Assembly (NCBI RefSeq): GCF_036320965.1
Contig: NC_092242.1
Coordinates: forward strand, 68,752,520 to 68,816,519
Length of the DNA: 64,000 bases
Reading direction: 5' to 3'
Source: Panulirus ornatus
Lineage: Eukaryota > Arthropoda > Malacostraca > Decapoda > Palinuridae
This document shows, one piece after another, positions 48,396-59,566 of this stretch. Within the stretch, counting starts at the first letter, position 1, and every line of letters begins with the position of its first letter. Made by a program: the position numbers and the translations under genes. The notes under the pieces were generated by a model that saw only the letters and a program-made list of their open reading frames with translations, ran no database searches and had not been told where the DNA came from.

Positions 48396-48440
48396 GGAGG
48401 GAGGAGGAGGAGGAGGAGGAGGAGGAGGAGGAGGAGGAAA
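48396..48440. repeat. (GGA)n microsatellite
   Basis: GGA trinucleotide tract, about 12 units. Confidence 0.96.
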
Positions 48441-48610
48441 CCAGGGAAGGGACCACACCACTAAAACCACGTCATAGGGATGACATGAGGATCAACGACG
48501 AGGAGACCACAAAAATAAAGAGAGGATGGAACTATACTAAGAGGACGGCTTTACTGGCTGCACACCAGCGAGAGGGTGAATGGAGGACCACACCAACGGT
48601 ACTCGCCTAC

Positions 48611-48697
48611 TGAGGACCACAGCAACGGACCTCACATATTGAGGACCACAGCAAGGGACCTCACATATTCAGGACCACAGCAACGGACCTCACATAG
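48611..48697. repeat. 29-bp tandem repeat, three units
   Basis: TGAGGACCACAGCAACGGAC / CTCACATAT repeats at 48611, 48640 and 48669 with one or two substitutions per unit. Confidence 0.95.
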
Positions 48698-49814
48698 AGA
48701 AATAATGTACGTCAGGAATAAATGCCACAAGCCCACACCAAGATGAGGACGTTGAGGTTTGCGACATCCAAAGGACGAGACCAGGGTAGGACCACACCCA
48801 GGGGAACAACGCTGTCGTCATCAGACCATACGAACCATACCCAAACTACACAGATGTAAACTCGATGTTAAGATGATTTAGACGGACCAAGAATATGACA
48901 CCAAATTAATTCAACATATGAGCAGATACGGAAGACTATATCAAAAAGCCGGACCATCAAGGGATCACATCAGGGAGAGAACAGACAGAGGACGATCATA
49001 CTGAGGGGAGTACACACGAATATGACGTGATGAGCATTGTACCACAGGAATCTGAGCAGGAATACCAGATCAGTGGACTCACACAAGACCCAAGATAATA
49101 AATCACGAAAAGGAAACAGAACTATAAAGACCACATCCTTTAGACCACGACTTAGGAAACCACAGAGAACCACGCCAGGGAGGGAAGAAACATCAAGGGA
49201 ACCGCAATATACGGACCACATCAATAGCACAACACCAGGGGAAATAGAACTGAGCGATTACATAGGGGGCTAAACTAAGGGAACCAAACCCTGTGGGGTT
49301 ATATCGAGGCGGACGATACAAAACGATCATATACGGAAAATTTATGCATGAGTGGATACACTTAAGTGGGCCAGACTATGGGAGAAACTCAATTGTGAGA
49401 TAATATCTCTGGAACCACATCAAGGGGACTATACCAAGGGTACCACCACGCCAGGAGGGGAGGGCAAGCTGTACAGGGGTGGACAAATGGGGCTCAACAG
49501 GAGGGTGGGAACACGATGATCACATCAGTAAAGACAATACGTGGCAACACACTGAAGGAACTATCAGACAACATTACATAAGGATCGCTAAAGTATAAGA
49601 CTATATCATAAGACAAGACGAGTGGTTTACCCCTACGACAACAACGCCACCGAGGGAACAATGTGAGGCAACACACTAAATCGACCACAGGGGATGAGGG
49701 CAGTCACATTGGAAGAACCCACATCAAGGGGAAGCAACCCGAGAACATCGTCATACAGGTGGGTGGCACAGAGGAATTACACGATAGGGACCTGTAAGAC
49801 AGGCACATACACAC

Positions 49815-49820
<6 letters not shown>

Positions 49821-49858
<38 letters not shown>
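49821..49858. repeat. (AC)n microsatellite
   Basis: Perfect AC tract. Confidence 0.97.
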
Positions 49859-49860
<2 letters not shown>

Positions 49861-50152
49861 TCAAAGGGGAAACATGCAGCAGTTTCATACAAGTTAAACC
49901 ACGTGAGGCGATCCTCTTTAGATCACAAGGAAGAACCAACATTGGAAAGAACACAACGCCATCGGAACGTCCACCAAGGAGGCTATACTAGGATTAGAAG
50001 AGCAATTATTAGGGATAACCGCAGATCAACGTAGGAGAGGAACGCACCAGAGTAGTAACATGAGTAGGGTATCACCGTCCTATGAGGAAAACAAACTGCA
50101 GGAGGGATGAGAAAGAATGAAAAAGAGAACAATGTGATCAAGGCATAGCCAT

Positions 50153-50155
<3 letters not shown>

Positions 50156-50232
<77 letters not shown>
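50156..50232. repeat. (AG)n microsatellite
   Basis: Perfect AG tract. Confidence 0.98.
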
Positions 50233-50234
<2 letters not shown>

Positions 50235-50950
50235 TTTGAGATCTTATAGGAAAGGAGAGAGAGAAGGGGTGGGGAAGGTTAAAGGAGAGTGCTAGGAGAT
50301 CTGTGGATAAAGAAGAGCAAGAGAGTAAAGTATTAAGAAAGGGATGAATGAGAAAAGCCCAGAGTGCAGGAAGTCAGCAAGGGAGACATCGGGGAAAGGT
50401 CAAGGAGAGAAAGGAAACGGAGAGATGGGAGAGATGAGAGGAGCCAGGAGGGTGAAGGTTATAAGAAGACAGGAAGGAAGATGGAAAGAAATGAAGGGAC
50501 AGGGATATTGAGGAGAGGGAGGAAAGGGAAGAGAGAGTGAAAGAACACCGTCAGGAGTACTGAAGCAGACGCCGAGGGAGGACGTGATGCAGCAGCAGCA
50601 TGTGACACACACACACACACGCACACACACACGGTGACCTGGGCTGGAAGAGAACGCTCAAGAGTCCGTTAAAGAAAAGCAAGAAGCCATGACAAGATCC
50701 ACTACAGCGGAGGAAACAGATGCGTCAGTGAGGGCAAGAGAAAATGACACGAGCTACGGCTGGATGGAGTGGGGGAAACTGGAAGGCAGGTGCGTCACTT
50801 TGAGCGAGAGAGGAGAGGAGATGACTGGAGAACGAGGGGTCAGATGTCTCAAGACGACCAAGAGGAGGGAAGGTGAAGATCTGGAAGGTGACTGGAGGGG
50901 AAGGGGAGGGATGCCAGGGCCAGTGGGTGGCTGTGGTGAGGGACTTGAGC
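50233..50950. other. purine-rich interval without recognised gene
   Basis: GA-rich plus strand probably includes decayed microsatellite DNA; a CA tract lies at 50607-50632. Confidence 0.4.
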
Positions 50951-50954
50951 TGTG

Positions 50955-51520
50955 TGACGGGTGACTGGAGGATATGCTGCGGCGAGTGACGCGGAGGGGG
51001 GGGGGATTAAAGCTTGTAACAGTATTGGGTGACAGACAGTGTTACGGCGGGTGATAAGGAAGTCCTAGGAAGCGGTGACTGTCTGTGTGTTTTTAAGAAG
51101 GCTTATGACGAGTGACAACGAAGTGCTTTTCGGGTGACGGATGGGGTGCAGGCCGGTGTGGCGGAGTGGAGGGTGAGGGTGAGGGGTACCCGGAGGGTGA
51201 GGGAATAGGATGAGTGCTGGTGATGGGTGAGAAATGTTGTGTGACAGTGAGGGAGGGCGGGTCTGAACGACGGCTCGTGATGAAGGTGGAAAGCTGTTGG
51301 GTGAGACGTGACGCGGGTGACGGGATGCGTGTGATGTGTGCGAGTGAGAATAGGGACCGGAGTGACGGGTAACAGAGGGTGTGCATTACAACAGGTGACG
51401 GAAGGTAACATGGCGGGTGTTGGATACAGCGCACCGGGTGACAAAGAAGTGTGTTGGTACGCGACGGGTGACGTGGATTGTGGACGTGGGGAGGCGGGTG
51501 AGGGCGGACACGGCTGGGCC
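50955..51520. repeat. degenerate GC-rich minisatellite with GGGTGAC core
   Basis: GGGTGA(C/G) or one-base variants occur at least twelve times (for example 50958, 51028, 51050, 51131, 51226, 51299, 51317, 51367, 51440, 51468, 51497) at 20-70-bp intervals. Minus-strand frames of up to 189 codons across this tract reflect its composition. Confidence 0.6.
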
Positions 51521-51751
51521 TGCTGGCCTGGACGCGTCGTGCTATTCTGACAGGCCCTTTGTCGTTGTCGTCCTCCCTGCCGGACGACCACTCACTCGGT
51601 CGTGTGTCTCCCTCCCTCCCCCTACCACTGCTCTTGACATGGTTGCCAACGCTGAATGGCAAGTCCAGGAGGAGACAGGGAGGTGGGGGAGGGAGAGGAG
51701 GCGGGGGAAGCAGGAAGCTGGGCAGCGGAGGGGCGGAAAATGGGAGGGGTG

Positions 51752-51754
<3 letters not shown>

Positions 51755-51815
<61 letters not shown>
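51755..51815. repeat. (GA)n microsatellite
   Basis: Perfect GA tract. Confidence 0.98.
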
Positions 51816-51817
<2 letters not shown>

Positions 51818-52600
51818 TATAAAAATGACATATTTCTTAAAGCTTACCATGATAAGAGAGGAACTCCTCAGCTTGATATCACCACAATAACAGTACAGAA
51901 AACATCTTGAGGCACTTCACTTAAGATGAAGTACAGAGAAAAACATCCCCAGAAGATGAAACCTGGAGAGCGCTTCCTTGTGTATAACTTTTTCAAGTGT
52001 ATTTCATTCATGACGAAAAGTGTTTGTGACACGATCAGGTTTCTTGGTTTTATTTCAGCAATTAAACAACGCTTCCCACCCACCACTATTGTAGCAACCA
52101 CACACCATTCTCTTCTGCTAGGCACCACTGATACACGTTATACATTACTAAAGAGCCACAACGCATCTGAACAAACTGAATAGCAATAATCAACTGATCT
52201 AAACATTTCCCCCAATGACACCCAAAAAGGTATGGCTGCTTGTAGCTCTCCCAGTCACAAGAATATTCAGTAAATCATCACAGTTGTGCTACCCAGTGAA
52301 ACCGCTAACTAGGCAGTTTGAATGTCACGTTGCTACTACCTCACCGGTTACGCCTCATTACTGTAAAAACAGACATATTCTTCGTACTACGTCATACTTT
52401 AACTGCGAAATATCTTACTACATCTTGCTGTATTACCCGCGGGGCTCTTATCCTAACATATACACAAAATGTATGAGTTACATATTTGAACTAACACGTT
52501 ACGATACTGAAAACTCTATACGATCAGCCTGTTAATAAATCCTCGCTATCACTTCATGAACGCAGGGATTAATGTATCTAACGAAAGGGGAAAACAACTG
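51816..52600. other. no recognised feature
   Basis: Unrecognised; frames of up to 106 codons without domains. Confidence 0.4.
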
Positions 52601-52604
52601 AAAC

Positions 52605-53290
52605 GTGACAGTTACATATTAGCATATAACCTACGCATCACCACTAATACGGTATATGTCATATACAACTATAATCTACTGAAGGCCACTAATATAATTC
52701 ACTACCTGCTATAACCTACTCAACACCACTATTATAAGTCATATACTATCATAACCAGCCCAGCAACACTAGTAATTCACATACTACTGTAACTTGCCCA
52801 GAATCCCTGATATGAACAATAAGCATTCAATTACCCAGCTTTCTTAACAGAAGTCACACACCATCATCATCTGCCAAGCACTGTTAAAACAAGTCTTTTA
52901 CTACAATAATATCCTGAGTTTTACTAGTATACGTCACACATGAATATCATCTTCCCAGCGCTCCTAATACAAGTCACAAAATCGCTAACAACCAACCCAA
53001 CGCCAGTAATGCAAGACACAAATTGTTATTGTCTGTGGAACATCGGCCATATAAGTCGTACATCACTGTCAACCTGACCAGCACCAGTGATGCAAGTTAC
53101 ATACTTTAATCATCTATCTACCTGACTCTTAATTGCCTAAACCCTCTAACACGATAACCGTACATCCCTCTTAGTTGCCGAGTGCCACTAACCCTGCACC
53201 TCCATGCAACACTCCCCTCCCCAATACGACTAATATAACAGGAACACATCCGTGTCACATGCCTATCACCACTAACACAGCACTTTACTC
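52605..53290. repeat. degenerate minisatellite, about 45 bp
   Basis: CCCAGC(A/G)C-ACTAAT-ATAAGTCA-ATACTA-TATAACCT-like phrases recur about fifteen times with strong divergence (for example 52630, 52690, 52735, 52790, 52870, 52955, 53050). Confidence 0.6.
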
Positions 53291-53302
53291 TTAATTCGCA
53301 TC

Positions 53303-53450
53303 AGTATATTGTCCACAGCTCATAGCAGGATATGGTTCAGAGCTCACATCAGTATATTGTCCAGAGCTCATAACTGTATATTGTCCAGAGCTCACATTAG
53401 TATATTTTCCAGAGCTCATAACAGTATATGGTTCACATATCACAAACAGT
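53303..53450. repeat. 24-bp minisatellite, about six units
   Basis: AGTATATTGTCCAGAGCTCA plus CATC/TAAC repeats every 24 bp from 53303. Alternating unit ends (CATC, TAAC) suggest an older 48-bp pair. Confidence 0.88.
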
Positions 53451-53604
53451 AACAGTATATGGTCCTCTCATAACAAAAGGTGAGATCAGAAAGCACAGAA
53501 ACCGAAATCTATAGAGGAAGTATAGACAGAATGGAGACGAGGGTAAAAAAGGATTTATTCCCTCAAAAAAATTATATACATATAACGTATGTGAAGACTG
53601 AGCA

Positions 53605-54030
53605 GAAACATTTTATGAAAGTCGAGACTAAAACAGACGAACCAAAACGCACAGACTGACGATCCAGACCAAAATGGACACTCCGGAGCACACAGACTCA
53701 AGATCGAGACCAGAACAGACAAACCAGACACAAAGACGAGGGACACCAGAAGACACACACCAGTGCAGAGTGTATGAGATCAAGACCAAAGCAGACACAT
53801 TATCGAAGTCGAGACCAGAACAGACACAAATCATATCACACATTCTAAGATCGAGACCAGAACAGACAACCCAAAGCAGACAAAGGTCGAGACCAGAACA
53901 CCTAGAACAGAGCAGAGAGAAATTAAAGCCGAGGCCAGAACAGACAAACCAGAACGTCGAGTTTAGGACCGAGACCAGAAGAGGAGGGCTAGATCAGTGA
54001 GCCAAGGGCGTCAAGACTAGAACAGAAGGA
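53605..54030. repeat. degenerate minisatellite with CGAGACCAGAACAGAC core
   Basis: (A/G)TCGAGACCAGAACAGAC recurs about ten times (for example 53702, 53811, 53851, 53887, 53930), with spacers of 10-45 bp often starting AAACCA or ACAAA. Confidence 0.8.
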
Positions 54031-54034
54031 CCAA

Positions 54035-54368
54035 GAGGGGATTCACCTATCACAAGGTACAGGCGACGAGACAGAGGTCCACAGCAGGCAGAGGAAACAC
54101 GAGTTATCATCGCAGATATTACAGCAAGTCATGTAATGCCAGACTGGGGAGAACATTATAGAGAAGAGGATATGAGAGATAAGCAATGAGAGAGACAATA
54201 GGATATTATGTATCACAACAGGAACCGGGCCAGATCTGGACCAGAGGAAGAGAGAACCCTGAAACACAAGAACTAGAGCAGAACAGACAGACACAACAGA
54301 GCTAACGACATGCTAGAACCCAGACCACCGAGGAAAGAGGGAGAGAGACCATAGAAGACCAGAAACCC

Positions 54369-54372
<4 letters not shown>
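54035..54372. other. no recognised feature
   Basis: Unrecognised. Confidence 0.4.

Positions 54373-54441
<69 letters not shown>
54373..54441. repeat. (GA)n microsatellite
   Basis: Perfect GA tract. Confidence 0.98.
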
Positions 54442-54446
<5 letters not shown>

Positions 54447-54972
54447 AGTGCGGGTATCGGGGCGCCCCAAGAGAGTGACAAGCGTTGTCAGGTCCTCCGC
54501 CAATTAGACTTTGGTCAAGGGGCCGGCAGGGAACCTCCTCTGCCAGACACAATATTCATAGCCCGGGGATTACCATGCTTGTCACTTACCGCTCTCGCTC
54601 TCCACGACACACAGTGGGGGGACAAGCCTTTGTACAAGAGGGACGCGTGACCACGTCCCTCTGCCTCTCCGACGTGCTGATGGAATTCGTTTTCACCTAT
54701 GCTTCTGGGAAGTCTGATGCACAATGTGCCGACTGGCTAAGTTGAGGTACAAGAAAAAGGGTCCCATGTTCATCTTTAAAAGAATTTCTAATCAGTGGTT
54801 GCGATCCCTCTCCATTTTTTTTCTACTTTAAGATAGGTTGGTTAGAGGAGAGGACGAAGAGGTGTACAGAGAAGGGATGGTCTGAAATGGAAAAGACGAC
54901 TGAGTTTGTATTGGTGTATGGTGTAGGTTTTGTTGATACATACAAGTGATTTTCTGCAGGAGCGTTTATGTT

Positions 54973-54975
<3 letters not shown>
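54442..54975. other. no recognised feature
   Basis: Unrecognised. Confidence 0.4.

Positions 54976-55057
<82 letters not shown>
54976..55057. repeat. (TC)n microsatellite
   Basis: Perfect TC tract. Confidence 0.98.
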
Positions 55058-55059
<2 letters not shown>

Positions 55060-55142
55060 GTCTCGATCACCCCTTCACTTTTAACTCTCGAGCAGTCGAT
55101 GACAATAACGTCCAACTTTTCATGTCGTTCAACGACTGCAAT

Positions 55143-55531
55143 CAGTGGCGTATCTAGGGTAGGGCAGGTGCCCTGGGCGCCACTTGACGGGGGCGCCACT
55201 CAACACGTTTGTATTTTGACATATGCTGCCTGATTGACATTTTTAACGGTTTGGTTCTGTGAGATAAAAAAGAATCTCGCCTACTTTTCAACTACAGTAA
55301 TATTTTGCTACTATCAGTTGCATTACCACTTCTACGTTACAATTTTGATCAAACAAGTCTAACTTTAAGACTTTGAGTTTATGTAGAATTAAGTTTGGCC
55401 TAACTCTTCAACAGTTCATAATTACACTGTACATATTGTTATATACATCCACTGTATGTACATTCTTAATCAAGCCAGGGGCGCAATTTCAGTGCTTGCC
55501 ATAGGCGGTTTTCCCCCTAGATACGCCCATG
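55143..55531. mobile_element. hAT-like non-autonomous DNA transposon (MITE)
   Basis: The left end CAGTGGCGTATCTAGGG (55143) is matched at the right end by the reverse complement CATGGGCGTATCTAGGG (ending 55531), 15 of 17 positions. The CAGTGGCG start with a nearby GCCCTGGGCGCCACTTGA block is familiar from hAT-type elements. There is no coding capacity in about 390 bp. Flanking 8-mers (ACTGCAAT, AATAGTTA) do not form an obvious target duplication. The right end abuts the diverged satellite monomers exactly. Confidence 0.65.
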
Positions 55532-56074
55532 AATAGTTAAGGGTATTTTTTAGCTCAATATACTTTTTGTTTCAAAACTGAAAAATAAGATATTCAGATA
55601 CTTTTAACTTGAAGTAATCATGGAAAATATAATAATAATGCTCTCATTTACCGATACATACTCATTAGATACGATGCAATGGAGCAGAAATATATCAAAA
55701 TTGACTTCATTTAACAGCTTAAGTCTCATTAAGAGGACTAACGTTATTTCAACACCATTTTGTATTCATCATGAAAAATACTTCTGATGAGTTTTTAAAA
55801 GAAAACCTTTTTTTCTGAGAAAAATATCAAAAATTGAAGGGTATATTCTTAGCTTCAAAAAGTTTGTTTCAAAATTTAAATATAAAATATTCAAACACTT
55901 CTATACTTGAAATAATCATGGAAAATATATCATAATGCTCTCAGTCACCGATGCACACAGTGAATACGATGTAAAGGAAGACATATTTTGAAATTGACTT
56001 CATTCAACAGTTAATTTGAGTGTCATTAAGAAGAGTAAACGTTATTTTAACACTAGATTTGTATTCAGAATGTA
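55532..56074 (-). repeat. two diverged satellite monomers, inverted relative to the main array
   Basis: The minus-strand reading aligns with the 23-34-kb satellite: TCAGTTTTGAAACAAAAAG, GCTAAAAAATACCC, ACTTAAGCTGTTAAATGAAG / TCAATTTTGA, TTTCTGCTCC and CATTGCATCGTAT are all recognisable in the same order. About 1.75 monomers are present, with many substitutions. The junction between them (near 55840) has lost about 12 bp around the ACCCTGAACTATTACC site. Confidence 0.88.
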
Positions 56075-56281
56075 TGCCACATCCCTTCACGTATAATTTT
56101 CTAACTTGGCAACAAAAAACCAGTTTTCTCATTTCTAATTTGTAGTCTCCTCCGATCACTATTTTCTCTCTTCTTGCTACACATTAAGCATCTGCCATGA
56201 CCATCACGTTATGTTCGTTGTCCTACTATATGTGAGCGTGATGTGTCACACTGATCCCCTCGCTTACCAGCTTATCATCCA

Positions 56282-56284
<3 letters not shown>
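56075..56284. other. no recognised feature
   Basis: Unrecognised. Confidence 0.4.

Positions 56285-56319
<35 letters not shown>
56285..56319. repeat. (TG)n microsatellite
   Basis: Perfect TG tract. Confidence 0.96.
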
Positions 56320-56322
<3 letters not shown>

Positions 56323-56334
56323 CTATTTACCACT

Positions 56335-56385
56335 ATGTCCCGAGAATCGAACCCCGATCAATCTGTTTGGCAGTCATATAAAGAT
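56335..56385 (-). mobile_element. tRNA-like 3' half (SINE remnant)
   Basis: The minus strand reads CGGGGTTCGATTCTCGGGAC, with a B-box-like GGTTCGATTCT; no convincing A box lies 44 nt upstream. A SINE remnant is the simplest explanation. Confidence 0.35.
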
Positions 56386-56934
56386 ATAATGGCCAATAGT
56401 TTACATCAGATATCATGTGTACATTACGTGGTTGATGTATACATCATAGAATGATATCTCTTATCAGTGGGCGCCCTACATCCAACAGATGACGTACACC
56501 ACATCTGGAAGATAACATTTTCAAAGAGCTGGCGTGAGGCTTCGTGCAAATCAAAGAGGTTCACATTGTTGTCACAGCCACATGATCCTGTCGCGGGTAT
56601 TAGTGGCTAAGAAAGAATGTATCAAAGATGCACATTTCCACGACTAAGTGTGTACGGCAACCCAGTGAGCGATGCTAATGGTTCACTAAATTGCTACACA
56701 CCACACGAGGTGATTGCGGCTTCACTATCAGCAACATTGCAATCGTTTGATTTTTCCCTCATAATGTGACACGATCGTAATACTGATAGCGTCACAGAAG
56801 CGATATCAGGATGTCAGTGCAACACATCTACACCGTCAGTCTCGCTACAGTCGTACCTGAAGTTCATCTCATGTGTTTCTGTTTTCGATGTGAACTTCAG
56901 AAACATGGACCTAGAGGCAGACCTTTCAGGCGAT

Positions 56935-56998
56935 CAACCACTGAAAGCGGCGACGCACCAAAGGATTCGAACCATGGCTCTGCCACTAAACTACCCTA
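56935..56998 (-). mobile_element. tRNA-like remnant with perfect B box and shortened middle
   Basis: The minus strand reads TAGTTTAGTGGCAGAGC (A-box-like) then, after only a few bases, GGTTCGAATCC, an exact B-box consensus (plus 56963-56973). The anticodon arm is missing, so it cannot be a functional tRNA. Confidence 0.5.
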
Positions 56999-56999
56999 C

Positions 57000-58000
57000 A
57001 CTATTGGGAATTCACTCAAGTCAACTAATGAAGCTACTAATTTTTTCGTAATGATTATGCCCAGCATTTATATATACCCTTACAGGGGTACGAACAGTAG
57101 TATAAATTCTCCTAAGAAAACGAGGATATTACTTACTGTAAACTGCGCACTATGCACACAGTTATGAGTTCGCATTGCGTGTACAAGGCTACAGTAGGCC
57201 TTAATGGCCTGAGATTTAGGAGATATAATAAAGAAAAGAACAAAAGTAGACTCACGACTCTTACTTTTCTCTCTTTTTCCGCAAAGAAAAAAGAAAAATC
57301 ATCTTTAACAGTTTGTTAAGATAGAAGAATCTTTATTGGAATTTTAGCCGGGGGTAAGTTAACTTTGATAAATAATACACATCATATCTTAAACTTGTTC
57401 GTTTATGTACAATGTAACCCATGAATCCTAAACAAAAGGAATTTTAACTTCTTTCTCTTAAAGTCACATCAAGACGTTTCACAACACTCCTTTAAAAGTT
57501 CTGATTCATCTAACTAACCTGAAAATTGTCTGAATTTGAAATGATGCAAATATAACACGTAACTTGTGGAACCTCACACACTGAGTCTTGGATTGGACTT
57601 CAAGAATATGGAAACTGGACTAGCACGACTGGATATATCAAGTCCATTGCGTTTGTGTGTGTCTGTGCACGTCATGTAGAGCTCTAAGATGAAAGGACTG
57701 AGACGTGAAATTTTGTCCCCGTGCTTGGTGAATCCTGAGGGTAAGCCACTGGGTGTTGTTACTCATTCCTTGTGAAACATTATTCGAGACATTCATAGAC
57801 AGAATACAAGCCAGAGTTGGAAATCGAGCGAGAAACTTGAGGAAAAGACGCAAGATTTTTTTGTATTGTATACGAGTACTGGATGCATGAAATGAAATCA
57901 GAAAACTTAGTGTTGACTGCACACAAACTCTTGAAAACCTTTTGTGATTAGCAGAGGGAGTGCATTGAACGAGGCTCCACGAGCGTAGAACTCCCTCCCT
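57000..58000. other. no supported gene
   Basis: A 143-codon minus-strand frame (58069-57638) was inspected; no domain recognised. A segment near 57990-58015 resembles the CR1-like 3' terminus seen at 58.68 kb. Confidence 0.35.
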
Positions 58001-58061
58001 ATACAAGGAGGTAATTACATCCCACAAGGACTGTAAACGAGACAAACTGCCGGCATATATA

Positions 58062-58691
58062 ATGATCACATTTACCTACATGGATACGGAAATGTTTAAG
58101 AAAGTATTCGTAACGAATATAAGGCCAAGACTAGAATGTGGCTCAAGTATTCTCCCGAACTTAAAGAATCGTAAAAAGAAAACTATAGTAGACAAGGTCC
58201 TGAGGAGGGCACTAGGATTAAGAAAACTGAAAGAGGACAGAGGCCTTGTATTGGTCCACCACGAGATGAGACAAAGGTAATGACTGACTCTTGCACAATG
58301 TCTAAGATTCTAAGCCACCAGAATTAAGAAAACTAAAAGAGGACAGAGGCCTTGTATTGGTCCACCACGAGATGAGACAAAGGTAATGACTGACTCTTGC
58401 ACAATGTCTAAGATTCTAAGCCAGTTTGAAAATGTCGAGAGCAAAAGATTCTTCGAAAGATGCAAAGAAAGCTAGGAGAGCCCATAATGAGACACGAAGA
58501 AACTTGCCATAAAGGATGGTATTCTGACAGTACCAGACAAGTGGATGAACAGAACATCCGAGACCTGAGCTGGCGAAAGCTGACGATGTGAAAAAAAAAA
58601 AATATTAAAAGCAATGCGATTGTAAAGAAAACTCAAGAGACATGGCCCGACGGGTGTCGAACTCCCATCCCGCATCGTACAAATAGGTAAA
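58062..58691 (+). mobile_element. CR1/jockey-like LINE 3' fragment
   Basis: The plus-strand frame from 58062 reads MFKKVFVTNIRPRLECGSSI, then LPNLKNRKKKTIVDKVLRRA, the 'R.LEYG' thumb region and following helix of CR1/jockey reverse transcriptases. It then breaks down at an internal 106-bp tandem duplication. The 3' end is GTCGAACTCCCATCCCGC / ATCGTACAAATAGGTAAATAC running into (AC)n. Upstream RT motifs are absent, consistent with 5' truncation. Confidence 0.6.
58217..58423. repeat. 106-bp tandem duplication within the CR1-like fragment
   Basis: 58217-58322 is repeated at 58323-58423 with very few differences (AACTGAAAG versus AACTAAAAG). It spans RKLKEDRGLVLVHHEMRQ and the following noncoding DNA, so it postdates loss of function. 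Confidence 0.95.
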
Positions 58692-58710
58692 TACATACAC
58701 ACACACACAC
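58692..58710. repeat. (AC)n microsatellite at LINE-like 3' end
   Basis: Short AC tract growing out of the ATAGGTAAATACAT terminus. Confidence 0.9.
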
Positions 58711-59493
58711 CCAACTAGCGCCAACTTTTCATCGCGCCTTAATTTAAAACTCCTGCATCTTACTTGCCCGCAACCGCTTAACTTTGCATGATGAAGCACA
58801 TAAAGCCCTGCCAGCCGTCTCCAGCCCTCGTTACCGTCTCAGACGCACATGAGAACGACTAGCCTCGGAATGGACGAAGTATGGCAAGGGGATAGGGCTA
58901 GGCGAGACGAAGGGACGGATGAGAAGCAAAAGGAGAGTAGGAGGGGTGGAGATTAAGCCAAGTGTGTGTTGGGAGAGAAACGATGGTCGTGAAAAGACGA
59001 GAGACGTGAGAGGCAGGGGAGAAGACTGGGTGAGATCGAGCGAGGGTCGAGGTAGGAAGTCGTCGACCATGGTTCCTGAGAGGAGGGAGGGAATTTAGGC
59101 AGAATGAAAGGAATGAGAATGACAGTCCGGAAAATAAGGAACACCATGAGGTCACTGGAGAAGCAAGTAAAGAATATATCTTACATTGATTCATATATAA
59201 TACTGTTCAGGGTCGGCTGGATCATAAGACCATCCCAGCAACTGGAAAAGCTTTGTATACACACATTGTGGACTAACTTAGTCGTTGATGGCAACTCAAG
59301 ATCACATAGTACAGCAAGAACTTGTAGTTCATCACCGTGATCAAGTCAACTGAAGACTAAAACGACTTTTCTTAGTTCTTAGACACGTGAATTTACAGCT
59401 CTGAACACTGTGATCTGCGTGAGATAAGGCGTTCTCTTTGGTAACACAATTTCAGATTCCGATGAATTTCTTCTTTCGAGTAGAACACATGCA

Positions 59494-59495
<2 letters not shown>
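58711..59495. other. no recognised feature
   Basis: Unrecognised; long minus-strand frames at 58831-59194 overlap each other and have no domain. Confidence 0.4.

Positions 59496-59564
<69 letters not shown>
59496..59564. repeat. (TA)n microsatellite
   Basis: Perfect TA tract. Confidence 0.97.

Positions 59565-59566
<2 letters not shown>

Larger units (their letters stand above)
48450..49980. repeat. long degenerate minisatellite with GGACCACA..AAGGG core
   Basis: ACCACA(C/T)CA-(A/G)GGG-type phrases recur roughly every 25-40 bp over 1.5 kb, with variable spacers (for example near 48575, 48780, 49130, 49215, 49425, 49440). It includes the well-preserved 29-bp block at 48611-48697. Confidence 0.55.

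Noticed and set aside
51093..51662. 189- and 162-codon overlapping minus-strand frames rich in His, Pro and Ser
   Set aside because: They are the reverse reading of the GGGTGAC minisatellite tract; two frames open at once and no domain.
57638..58069. 143-codon minus-strand frame
   Set aside because: No recognisable motif; it opposes a plus-strand LINE terminus-like segment and is probably its shadow.
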